DNA of 40,515 nucleotides. Source: Planctomycetota bacterium (GTDB taxonomy: Bacteria > Planctomycetota > Planctomycetia > Isosphaerales > Isosphaeraceae). Within the stretch, counting starts at the first letter, position 1. Each line of letters starts with the position of its first letter. The position numbers were made by a program, and so were the translations under genes. Shown here in pieces: positions 7,942 through 15,871 of this stretch. Below the pieces are notes generated by a model. It did not search any database and had not been told where the DNA came from. It saw nothing but the letters and a program-made list of their open reading frames with translations. The stretch spans positions 1 through 40,515 of the forward strand of contig JAJYWB010000060.1 of assembly GCA_021791715.1 (NCBI GenBank), in the 5' to 3' direction.

Positions 7942-9675
7942 TTATCGCTTTTCAACCTCGCTCGGTCTTCTACGCAAATCTTCGGTTAGGTAAATCGCGA
8001 ACGTGTGATCGGGCGAAACGACGACGGGCTTGATGTTTTTAAGCCGATCGAAATATCCTTCGGGACCCCAGGGTCCGTACGCGAGCGAGCGCGAGACGCC
8101 GACGTATCTGGTTTTCGCCGATAGCGCCGCGGGAAGATCGCGCGGGAGCGAGGTCGCTCGGATCACGTAAGCGATCCCGAAAACCTTGTACCTTCGCGGC
8201 TCGACGTCGCCGAAATAATAAATCGTGATGTCGCGAAATTCGGGATATTCCGATTGTAATTTCGCCAGCGACCGAAGGCCCTGTCCCCAATCCAAATTGG
8301 AATCGGAAAGAATCGTTTTTCCCCCCTCGGCGCCTCCCGCGAGGATGTTAAAATATGAAAGTTCATAGGGATGTATCGACGCCGTGGATACCGCGACCCC
8401 GACGATCGCCGCGATCAAGGCCGAACGACCGAGGCGATTCGAAGCCGCGAGCCCCGACAGCCAAACGATCGTGAGAGGAGCGACGGGAAGCAAATAGCGA
8501 ACTCCATAGTTGCGCGTCGATCCCGCCGAGGCGATCGCCAGGAAGAGGAGAGCGATCATCGGCAAGATCCGGTCCTTACGCCGCGACGAACCCTCGGGAT
8601 TGAAGAAGAATCGCGCGATCAGCAAAACAAGGATCGCGGGGGGAGTTTTTACCAAAAAAGCAATGATATAATAACTCCTCCAGCCGTGCATGCGACGTTC
8701 GCCGAGGAGATAACTCGGTCCGCCGGTTCGTTGATGATTGATTTGGGTCGCGAAGCCGACCCAATCGCTCGGCAACGGTATTTCGACGAGCCGATCGACG
8801 ATCGCGGCGGCGCGAGCTCCCAGCCGCGCCTCGACGAACGGATGCCGGCCGCGAACCTCGCTGAGCGGAACGCGCGAAAAGCCCGTGATCAATACGTTCG
8901 ATAATAAAAATATTGCAATATACAAGATCGAGTTTTTGACGATTTCGACCGCGGAGTCGCGAGTTCGCCGTTTGTGATCGAAGGCTCGGTCGATCGAATC
9001 GACGAGAAAGAGGATGGGGACGAAGACCGCGGTCGTGAATTTGCACGAGAACGCGATTCCGGCGACCGCGGCGCTTCCCCAAAGGAACCGACGGTCGCGA
9101 TCTTGCAGATATCTCCAATAAAGGAGGGTCGTCGCGGCGATCGCGGCGGTCACCGGGATCTCCATCGTCGCGATCGAGGCGTGCGCGATCAGGTTGGGAC
9201 CGAGAGCGACGAGCCACGCCGCGGCGGCCGCGGCGGCTCTTCCGTAAAGCAGCCGCGCCCAAAGCGTGGTGATCGCGAACGCGACGACCCAGAGCCAGGT
9301 CGAGCCCGCGCGAATCGCCGTCAAAACCTGGGATTGATGTTCGATCGGATCGTCGACCCACGCGGAGAGATTCAACGCGTCTAAAAACCAAAGGGTAGGA
9401 ACTTGTTGAAGCTTCCAGAACGTGAGCGGCGAACCCATTCGTGTGATCGATTCTTGCTTGCCCGTACGATACCAGGTCGAGGCGACATTAAGGTAAGCGG
9501 TTTCGTCGTAGGCGGCCGAGGACGCGAGGATCGTTTGAAAGATCAGCGCGAGCCCGACCGCGAGCGCCGCGGCGATCAAGATTTCGGCGATTCCGATCGT
9601 GCGCGAGAATTCAAAACGACGCTTCGGTTTCGGTTGTGAAAGGTCGTTTCGGATCGGATCGATTGTCGTTTCCAT
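7942..9675 (-). CDS. GT39/ArnT-like integral membrane glycosyltransferase
   Basis: A 577-residue polytopic membrane protein. After a polar N-terminus, the first helix (about 29-50) is followed by YDETAY (Asp57-Glu58), the acidic pair expected in the first extracytoplasmic loop of PMT/ArnT-type GT-C glycosyltransferases. About ten further hydrophobic segments follow, then a soluble C-terminal region starting with LSYFNILAGGAEGG and SDSNLDWGQGL, a pattern seen in this superfamily. It would transfer a sugar from a polyprenyl-phosphate donor to a lipid, protein or glycan on the outer face of the membrane; the acceptor is unknown. Its ATG directly follows the TAA of the upstream Gfo/Idh gene with no spacer, so the two are almost certainly co-translated. 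Confidence 0.82.
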   Translation of the reverse strand: METTIDPIRNDLSQPKPKRRFEFSRTIGIAEILIAAALAVGLALIFQTILASSAAYDETAYLNVASTWYRTGKQESITRMGSPLTFWKLQQVPTLWFLDALNLSAWVDDPIEHQSQVLTAIRAGSTWLWVVAFAITTLWARLLYGRAAAAAAAWLVALGPNLIAHASIATMEIPVTAAIAATTLLYWRYLQDRDRRFLWGSAAVAGIAFSCKFTTAVFVPILFLVDSIDRAFDHKRRTRDSAVEIVKNSILYIAIFLLSNVLITGFSRVPLSEVRGRHPFVEARLGARAAAIVDRLVEIPLPSDWVGFATQINHQRTGGPSYLLGERRMHGWRSYYIIAFLVKTPPAILVLLIARFFFNPEGSSRRKDRILPMIALLFLAIASAGSTRNYGVRYLLPVAPLTIVWLSGLAASNRLGRSALIAAIVGVAVSTASIHPYELSYFNILAGGAEGGKTILSDSNLDWGQGLRSLAKLQSEYPEFRDITIYYFGDVEPRRYKVFGIAYVIRATSLPRDLPAALSAKTRYVGVSRSLAYGPWGPEGYFDRLKNIKPVVVSPDHTFAIYLTEDLRRRPSEVEKR

Positions 9676-10737
9676 TTATGAAATTTGGTTGGAATCGATG
9701 ATTTCGATCGTTCTTCGTTCGGCGCGGCTTCGGTTGAGGACGTCGATTTGGCGGGTGAGAGCGAGCGCGTCGTCGAGAGTGGGGGCGAGCGATTGTTCGC
9801 CTCGAACCATGCGATGGAACTGTTCGTTGAGCATTTCGCCGACGGTCGGTTCGAGGGGAAGGCGTTCGTCGTGGATCCCCTGGGCGTCGCGCCATTGGAT
9901 TCGATCGGGCATTTCCAGAAGCGCCGCTCCGTGTTCGGTGAAGACTTGAAAACCCGCCGGCGGGAGGAATTTGATCGCGTCTCCAAGCGTTTTTGGATCG
10001 AATCGCGCGATTGCGATCTGGGCGATTCCCCCCTCGGCGAAAACCGCGTGGAAGCTTTCAAAATCGTCGTCGGAGCGATCTTGAGTGCGATCGTGACGAT
10101 CGGTGAGCACCAGTCCGCCGAAGCCTTGGAGCGCGATCGGCGCTCCGTCGAAAATGAAGCGACACCAATCGAGCAGGTAACCGCCGGGATCGATCGTGAG
10201 TGGTACGGGAGCGTTTTGGGTTGAAGGACCGGGCCTGCCGTAACGATCGAATCCGTACAGCCTGCTTTGACCCAAAACGAGCCTGGGTTTACCGAGGGAA
10301 GTCGCGATCAGTTCTTTGAGCCTGAGCGTGACGGGGTAGAAGCGCCGCGCCAGCTCGGGCATGAACGGCGTTTTGGCGGCTCTGATGAGCGCCGCGACGG
10401 CCTCGAGCGCGGGGGGATCGGCGGCGATCGGCAGGGCGCAGTAGATCGGCTTGTTCGCGGCGCACGCGAGTTCGATCGCGTACGATCCAAACCATTGTGG
10501 AGTTAATAAGTAAATGACATCAACATCGGGACGATTAACAAGTTCGGCGACGCCGACGGTCGCGGCGCAGCCGAGTTGCGCCGCCTCGTTCGCGGCTCGG
10601 CGTACGACCTGATCGTAAACCGCGGTCACGCGGAAGCGATCGGATAAGCGAGCGAAGGCGGGCTTGTGGCGAGCCTCCCACAATCGACCCAGGCCGATGA
10701 CCCCGACGCGCAGCCTGATTCCGTGCGAAGCCGCCAA
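9676..10737 (-). CDS. Gfo/Idh/MocA-like NAD(P)-binding protein, atypical active site
   Basis: A 353-residue protein starting at TTG 10737 with AGAGG six nt upstream; no ATG is available before the Rossmann motif. GVIGLGRLWEARH (12-24) is the dinucleotide-binding turn and DVDVIYLLTP (71-80) the following strand, as in glucose-fructose-oxidoreductase-like proteins. The usual catalytic EKP motif is replaced by ALP at 101-103 (CALPIAAD), so the conserved Lys is absent. The helix that normally carries a catalytic His reads GGYLLDWCRF. It may be a binding or regulatory member, or a dehydrogenase with altered chemistry. Zero-spacing coupling to the membrane glycosyltransferase suggests a role in sugar-nucleotide or glycan metabolism. 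Confidence 0.78.
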   Translation of the reverse strand: MAASHGIRLRVGVIGLGRLWEARHKPAFARLSDRFRVTAVYDQVVRRAANEAAQLGCAATVGVAELVNRPDVDVIYLLTPQWFGSYAIELACAANKPIYCALPIAADPPALEAVAALIRAAKTPFMPELARRFYPVTLRLKELIATSLGKPRLVLGQSRLYGFDRYGRPGPSTQNAPVPLTIDPGGYLLDWCRFIFDGAPIALQGFGGLVLTDRHDRTQDRSDDDFESFHAVFAEGGIAQIAIARFDPKTLGDAIKFLPPAGFQVFTEHGAALLEMPDRIQWRDAQGIHDERLPLEPTVGEMLNEQFHRMVRGEQSLAPTLDDALALTRQIDVLNRSRAERRTIEIIDSNQIS

Positions 10738-10976
10738 GCGATCCTCTCCGATCTCCCAACCGCGCCCGATCCTCCAAGTTCACGCATTCAGCCTAACAGC
10801 GTTTGGGATTCGGGGCCAGCCCCGGAAGTCGGGAGTCGTTCGAGGGAGATCGTGGAGAGCGCTTGATACCGCGTCGCGATCGGTTTCGATATACTGAAAA
10901 TGCGGCGACGGTGTCGGTTTAGGTTCGAGGTGTTTGATGGAAAGAAGGCGTGATAATCGACCGCCGCGGGGCGCCG

Positions 10977-12086
10977 ATGCGAATTGAACGGTTGGGAATT
11001 TCCGGGTACAAATCGATCCGAGAAGCCGATATCGCGCTCGGTCGTTTGAACGTGGTGATCGGAAGGAACGGATCGGGCAAATCGAATCTCGTTTCCTTTT
11101 TTGATTTACTCCGCGCGTCTATTAACGATCAATCACATGAATTCGTCAATCGTAATGGAGGACCGAACTCGCTGCTCTTTTATGGACCCAGGCGTACGAA
11201 AGAAATCGAGATTCGGCTCGAATTGAAAGTGAACATCGAAACCGACGGACGAACCGAACGAATCGACGCTTCGGTGCATCAACGACTCGAATTTCGACCT
11301 CCCGATCATCTGGTTTACTCGATGCGTCCGTTTGTTCCACCCGCGGGATTCGATCCGTCTCGGGTCGTTCTTTATAACGATCGTTGCGCGATCGTTTTAC
11401 CCGAGGGATGCGATCGGCGAATCGGTCGGATGATCTATCACGATCTCAACGAAAACATTGGAGTTTATCATTTTATTGATACATCGCTCATTTCCGATAT
11501 TCGTCTCGCTGGATATGTCGAAGACAATCGAAGGTTGAGATCGGACGGGGGCAATCTCGCGGCGGTTCTTTATCGATTGCGCGAGACGGAGGCCGATTAT
11601 TATCGATTGATTGTGGAAACGATTCGGCTTTTCATCCCGTTTTTCGACGACTTCGACCTCGCACCGAACGCGCTCGATCCCTCCCGAATCGTGCTCAATT
11701 GGAAGCAGAAAGGGAGCGATTATCTGTTCGGACCGCACCAGCTTTCCGACGGCTCGCTCCGCGCGATTGCTTTGACGACTCTATTGCGTTCTCCTCCCGA
11801 CGAAAAACCGGGCGTTCTTGTGATCGACGAACCCGAATTGGGTTTGCACCCTCGAGCGATCTCTCTCGTCGCCGCGACGATCGCCTCGACGAGTTATGAT
11901 AAACAAATTATTATAGCGACACAAAGTCCTGAGATGCTCGACGAATTCGATCCCGAGGACGTGATCTGCGTCGATCGCGAGGTAGACGAGACCGTTTTTC
12001 ATCGCCCCGACGGCGAATCTCTGCGAGATTGGCTTGAAGATTTCAGTCTCGGACGGCTTTGGATCAAAAATGTGATCGGAGGGTGA
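10977..12086 (+). CDS. AAA ATPase (AAA_21/OLD-like), putative defence module subunit
   Basis: A 369-residue ABC/SMC-type ATPase starting at MRIERLGISGYKSI; GTG 10950 would add nine residues. The P-loop GRNGSGKS is at 29-36, a signature-like LSDGSLRAIAL near 260-270, and Walker B VLVIDEPELGLHPRA with Asp284-Glu285. ATQSPEMLDEF follows as the switch strand, with Gln where many relatives have His or Thr. No nuclease domain is fused. The DUF4276 gene begins six nt after its stop, giving an ATPase plus Toprim-like pair. Such pairs are typical of phage-defence systems of the OLD/PARIS/AbiL type, in which the ATPase senses or restrains the effector. That role is inferred from arrangement. Confidence 0.82.
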   Translation: MRIERLGISGYKSIREADIALGRLNVVIGRNGSGKSNLVSFFDLLRASINDQSHEFVNRNGGPNSLLFYGPRRTKEIEIRLELKVNIETDGRTERIDASVHQRLEFRPPDHLVYSMRPFVPPAGFDPSRVVLYNDRCAIVLPEGCDRRIGRMIYHDLNENIGVYHFIDTSLISDIRLAGYVEDNRRLRSDGGNLAAVLYRLRETEADYYRLIVETIRLFIPFFDDFDLAPNALDPSRIVLNWKQKGSDYLFGPHQLSDGSLRAIALTTLLRSPPDEKPGVLVIDEPELGLHPRAISLVAATIASTSYDKQIIIATQSPEMLDEFDPEDVICVDREVDETVFHRPDGESLRDWLEDFSLGRLWIKNVIGG

Positions 12087-12092
12087 ACCGCT

Positions 12093-12764
12093 ATGACCAG
12101 AATCTCGATTATCGTGGAAGGGCGTACCGAAATTGGTTTTGTCGAATATGTATTAAGTCCATTATTATTAGAAAAAGAAAAATATCTTATTCCGCACATG
12201 CTTGGAAAGCCCGGTAAAAAAGGATCGGTCGGCGAATTCGATCGAGCCGAGCGAGAATTCGTTAAATTACTCAAGCAAGACGCATCCAGGTATTTAACAA
12301 CCATGTTCGATTTTTACGCCATGCCGAATTCTTGGCCGGGGAGAAAAATCGCCGCGAAAGCGCATTTTCAAGACAAAAAAAGAATCGTCGAAGAAGCGAT
12401 CAAGAAGACGGTTTGCCGGAAGATGGGGAGTTCATTCGATCGACGAAGATTCCTACCTTACGTACAAATGCACGAGTTTGAAGCCTTGTTATACACGGAT
12501 CCCGAAGAGTTCGATTTGGAATTCCCGAATCTCGATTATTCGTGCGAAATTCGAAAGATACGGGATAAGTTTAACACTCCCGAGGAAATCAACGACGGTC
12601 CCTCGACGGCGCCTTCGAAGAGAATCGAACGCACCATACCAAAGTATAAAAAGAGTTCACATGGTATGAATATAGCCCTGCGGATCGGCGTCGAGAAGAT
12701 GAAATCGGCTTGCCCATTATTCGCGGCTTGGTTGAACGCGCTCGAAACTTTGGGAGAAACGTAA
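12093..12764 (+). CDS. DUF4276 (Toprim-like) protein, partner of the ATPase
   Basis: A 223-residue protein with ribosome binding site GGAGG overlapping the ATPase stop. It starts RISIIVEGRTE (Glu9, Glu13), as expected for the first strand and catalytic Glu of a Toprim-like fold; FDFYAMP (Asp73) and the DUF4276 hallmark HEFEALL (127-133, Glu128 and Glu130) supply further acidic residues. This is consistent with a metal-dependent nuclease. It is visibly richer in A/T and Lys than neighbouring genes (for example 12145-12195), suggesting separate acquisition. Most likely the effector of a two-gene defence module; a DNA-repair role cannot be excluded. Confidence 0.75.
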   Translation: MTRISIIVEGRTEIGFVEYVLSPLLLEKEKYLIPHMLGKPGKKGSVGEFDRAEREFVKLLKQDASRYLTTMFDFYAMPNSWPGRKIAAKAHFQDKKRIVEEAIKKTVCRKMGSSFDRRRFLPYVQMHEFEALLYTDPEEFDLEFPNLDYSCEIRKIRDKFNTPEEINDGPSTAPSKRIERTIPKYKKSSHGMNIALRIGVEKMKSACPLFAAWLNALETLGET

Positions 12765-13062
12765 ATTCAGCGATAAAAGTTAATAGTGATTAAACAAGTA
12801 TACTTATTATTGGTTCAATAGATCGATCGCGTCGCGTCGGTTCCCGGCGAGGATATGCGGGTTATTGTTAAGCCTTCGTGAAGATTTCGGCGGCCCAACG
12901 GCGATGTTTTTAGCTTCGGTCTCAAGTCGACCTTGAAGGGGGAGGGGGAATGTCTTAGCTTAAGTCTCGTTCGCGTTCGTGGTGTTCGTCGCGTCGGGCG
13001 GTTCTCCGACGATCCGAGGCGCGCGAGGGTCGGTCGGTTTCCTTGGAGGTGTCAGCCCTTAG
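12765..13062. other. Intergenic spacer
   Basis: No gene supported. Positions 12765-12825 are AT-rich and include the palindrome AAGTATACTT; the remainder is GC-rich and non-repetitive. The arginine decarboxylase start has GGAGG at 13045-13049, a rather long 13 nt before its ATG. Confidence 0.4.
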
Positions 13063-13611
13063 ATGTACGTTCCCAAACGATTGTTTTTCACCAAGGGAGT
13101 CGGGACGCACCGCGAAAAGCTCGCGAGCTTCGAGCTCGCGCTTCGCGACGCCCGCATCGCTTGTTACAACCTGGTCCGCGTTTCGAGCATCTTTCCGCCC
13201 AATTGCGAAGAGGTTTCGATCGATCAGGGGCTCAAGCAGCTTCAGCCCGGCCAGATCGTACACGTCGTGATCAGCGAGGCCGCGACCGCCGAGCCCAATC
13301 GGTTGATCGCCGCGAGCGTCGGCGTCGCGATTCCGCGCGATCGGAACACGTTTGGATATCTTTCCGAACATCACGCGTACGGCCAAACCGCCAAGCTCGC
13401 AGCGGATTACGCCGAGGATCTCGCCGCCGAGATGCTCGCGACCGTCCTCGGCGTCGAGTTCAATCCCGACAGTTCGTGGGATGAGAAACGAGAAATCTGG
13501 AAGATCGCCGACGTCATCTACAAAACCAAGGAAGTCACCCAATCCGCGGTCGGCAATAAAGACGGGCTTTGGACGACGGTCGTCGCCGCGGCGATCCTCC
13601 TTCCCGAATGA
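13063..13611 (+). CDS. pdaD: Pyruvoyl-dependent arginine decarboxylase
   Basis: A 182-residue proenzyme that makes agmatine and CO2 from arginine, the entry to polyamine synthesis. It matches the PvlArgDC family: KLASFELALRDARIACYNL, then VSSIFPP with the Ser41-Ser42 pair at which the chain should cleave itself to give a beta chain and an alpha chain capped by the pyruvoyl cofactor. Glu102 in GYLSEHHAYG fits the conserved catalytic acid. The length is normal and the enzyme should be a cytoplasmic trimer. The stop overlaps the start of the deoxyhypusine-synthase-like gene (ATGA, 13608-13611), which ties the two to one pathway. Confidence 0.92.
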   Translation: MYVPKRLFFTKGVGTHREKLASFELALRDARIACYNLVRVSSIFPPNCEEVSIDQGLKQLQPGQIVHVVISEAATAEPNRLIAASVGVAIPRDRNTFGYLSEHHAYGQTAKLAADYAEDLAAEMLATVLGVEFNPDSSWDEKREIWKIADVIYKTKEVTQSAVGNKDGLWTTVVAAAILLPE

Positions 13612-14726
13612 GGCGTGAACGCATCGGCATGAGTTATCTTCATCAAATCGGTCCCAGGCGGATCGCTCCACCGCGGGTGACGGGGAGCGAAACCGCGGCC
13701 GATCTTATCGATTCGGCGTTCCTTAGCTACAACGGCGGCAGGCTGCGCGAGCTTTGTCAGGTTTTCGTGCGGAAGATGCTCGAACCCGATTGCACCGTCG
13801 GGCTCGCGGTCTCGGGCGCGCTCACCCCCGCGGGCCTGGGGATGAGCTGCCTGATCCCGCTCGTTCGCGCCGGCTTCGTCGATTGGATCGTCTCGACCGG
13901 CGCCAATCTTTACCACGACGCCCACCACGCTCTCGACCTTCCGCTCCACCAAAGCGGGCCCGGCCTCGACGATCTCGCGCTTCGTGAAAATCAAATCATT
14001 CGTATTTATGATATCGTTTTTGATTATCAAACATTGCTCGATACCGATCGGTTTTTTCGCGAGCTTCTAGGCGACGAAGCGTTCGGGCGATCGATGGGAA
14101 CCGCCGAGCTTCATTACGAGATCGGCAGGTATCTCGTCGCTCGGGGCGAGACGATCGGCAAGCCTTCGAACAGTTTGCTCGCCGCGGCTTACGAGACGGG
14201 GACGCCGATTTACACGTCGAGCCCCGGCGACAGCTCGATCGGCATGAACCTCGCGGCGCTCAAGCTTCAGGGAAGCAAGCTTCAGATCGACGCGTTGCGC
14301 GACGTCAACGAAACCGCTTCAATTGTTCATCAGGCCAAACGAAACGGCGGCAAATCGGGCGTTCTCATTTTGGGAGGCGGGAGCCCCAAGAATTTCATGC
14401 TGCAAACCGAGCCGCAAATTCAGGAGGTTCTCGGGCTCGAGGAGAGCGGGCACGATTATTTCCTTCAGGTTACCGACGCCAGGCCCGATACCGGCGGTCT
14501 TTCGGGGGCGACCGCGAGCGAGGCGATGACGTGGGGGAAGGTCGATCCCGAACGGCTCCCCGATTCGGTCACGTGTTATACCGACAGCACGATCGCACTT
14601 CCACTTTTAACCGCGTACGCGCTCGCACGCCGCGAGCCGAGAAGCCTGAAACGGCTTTACGACCGGCGCGAGGCGAATCACCATGCGCTCGCCGACGCGT
14701 ACAAGAAGCGACATGAAAACGAATGA
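13608..14726 (+). CDS. Deoxyhypusine-synthase-like polyamine enzyme
   Basis: A 372-residue protein of the deoxyhypusine synthase family. The start is taken at ATG 13608, overlapping the decarboxylase stop; ATG 13629 (MSYLHQIGP) is possible. NAD-binding family segments include TVGLAVSGALTPAG, STGANLYHD and LILGGGSPKNF. The catalytic Lys that forms the enzyme-aminobutyl intermediate in eukaryotic enzymes appears conserved as Lys311 in AMTWGKVDP. Bacteria lack eIF5A, so the acceptor is probably a small amine, giving homospermidine or a related polyamine, or agmatine itself may be the substrate. Its coupling to arginine decarboxylase supports a polyamine role. It overlaps the Sua5 gene by 14 bp. 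Confidence 0.88.
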   Translation: MRRERIGMSYLHQIGPRRIAPPRVTGSETAADLIDSAFLSYNGGRLRELCQVFVRKMLEPDCTVGLAVSGALTPAGLGMSCLIPLVRAGFVDWIVSTGANLYHDAHHALDLPLHQSGPGLDDLALRENQIIRIYDIVFDYQTLLDTDRFFRELLGDEAFGRSMGTAELHYEIGRYLVARGETIGKPSNSLLAAAYETGTPIYTSSPGDSSIGMNLAALKLQGSKLQIDALRDVNETASIVHQAKRNGGKSGVLILGGGSPKNFMLQTEPQIQEVLGLEESGHDYFLQVTDARPDTGGLSGATASEAMTWGKVDPERLPDSVTCYTDSTIALPLLTAYALARREPRSLKRLYDRREANHHALADAYKKRHENE

Positions 14727-15819
14727 GAAAGTAACGCGTATCCTCATCGTCGACCGGGATCGACCCGACGCCGCATTGATCGATTGCGCCGCGTCGATCA
14801 TCCGTCGCGGCGGGCTCGTCGCCTTTCCCACCGAAACCGTCTACGGCCTGGGAGCGAACGCAAGCGACCCCCGCGCCGTCGCCGCGATCTTCGAAGCCAA
14901 AGGGCGACCGTCGTACAATCCATTAATCGTTCATGTAAGCGATCTTGAAATGGCCTGGTCGTGCGTCTCGAATCCGCCCGCGGTTTTCGAGCGGCTTGCG
15001 CCGCGGTTTTGGCCCGGTCCGCTCACTCTCGTGGCGTCTCGGTCCGATAGGATCGCGGCGAACGTATCGGCGGGGCTCGCGACCGTCGCGGTTCGAATGC
15101 CGGCGAACGCGGTCGCTCGCGCTCTTGTCGAACATTCGGGCGTACCGATCGCGGCGCCGAGCGCCAATCGGTCGAATCGCGTCTCTCCCACAACGGCCGA
15201 GCACGTTCTTAAAGATTTAAACGGGTTGATCGACGCGGTGCTCGACGGCGGTCCGTGCGCTCTCGGAGTCGAATCGACCGTTCTTGATCTAACCGGATCG
15301 ATCCCGGCGATCCTCCGTCCCGGGCCGATCTCGGCTCAAGCGATCGAAGCCGAACTCGGGTTCGCGATTCGAGATTTTGAGCCGCTTGATTCTTCACGCG
15401 AGCAAGCGTTTAAAAAAAGCGATCATCAAGAGCAATTGATCGATGTCGGTCGCGGCGATATCGCGATGAAGAGCCCCGGGACGAGCGCGGTGCATTACGC
15501 TCCTCGTACCCGCGCGACGCGGATCGAAGCCGAGCGAATCGGTTCGATCGAGTGGACCGGGCGAGTCGGTCTTCTCGTCTTGGGGGATCACCCGATCGAT
15601 CTTCTTTTAGAACGAACCGATCGCCGCGAAGTTCCCGCGGTGCGAATCGACCTGCGCGATCCGGTCGCCGCGGCCGAGGCGTTTTATCGGACGCTTCACG
15701 AGTTCGACGAACTCGCGCTCGACGAGATCGTGATCGTCCTTCCCCCCGATCGTCGCGAATGGCTCGCGGTCCGCGACCGCGCGAGCCGCGCCGCGCGACC
15801 ATATCAGATAAAAACGTGA
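14713..15819 (+). CDS. sua5: Threonylcarbamoyl-AMP synthase (Sua5 long form)
   Basis: A 368-residue enzyme that makes L-threonylcarbamoyladenylate from threonine, bicarbonate and ATP, the first step of the t6A modification at position 37 of ANN-decoding tRNAs. The YrdC-type domain shows GGLVAFPTETVYGLGA, KGRPSYNPLIVHV, RFWPGPLTLV, APSANRS and GVESTVLDL. After about residue 215 the linker KSPGTSAVHYAP leads into the C-terminal Sua5 domain, so this is the long form rather than short TsaC. Start ATG 14713 has AAGAAG upstream within the end of the preceding gene. The link with polyamine genes is probably only positional. Confidence 0.92.
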   Translation: MKTNEKVTRILIVDRDRPDAALIDCAASIIRRGGLVAFPTETVYGLGANASDPRAVAAIFEAKGRPSYNPLIVHVSDLEMAWSCVSNPPAVFERLAPRFWPGPLTLVASRSDRIAANVSAGLATVAVRMPANAVARALVEHSGVPIAAPSANRSNRVSPTTAEHVLKDLNGLIDAVLDGGPCALGVESTVLDLTGSIPAILRPGPISAQAIEAELGFAIRDFEPLDSSREQAFKKSDHQEQLIDVGRGDIAMKSPGTSAVHYAPRTRATRIEAERIGSIEWTGRVGLLVLGDHPIDLLLERTDRREVPAVRIDLRDPVAAAEAFYRTLHEFDELALDEIVIVLPPDRREWLAVRDRASRAARPYQIKT

Positions 15820-15833
15820 TTGATCACAAGAAT

Positions 15834-15866
15834 AAGCAAGGCTCCCTTCATAATGAAGCTTTGTTT
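15834..15866. terminator. Candidate bidirectional terminator between sua5 and ruvB
   Basis: AAGCAAGGCT (15834-15843) pairs along ten positions with AGCTTTGTTT (15857-15866), including two G-T wobbles, with a 13-nt loop. It sits between convergent genes that end at 15819 and 15872, and U-rich residues occur at the distal arm. The stem is only moderately stable. Confidence 0.4.
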
Positions 15867-15871
15867 ATTGA

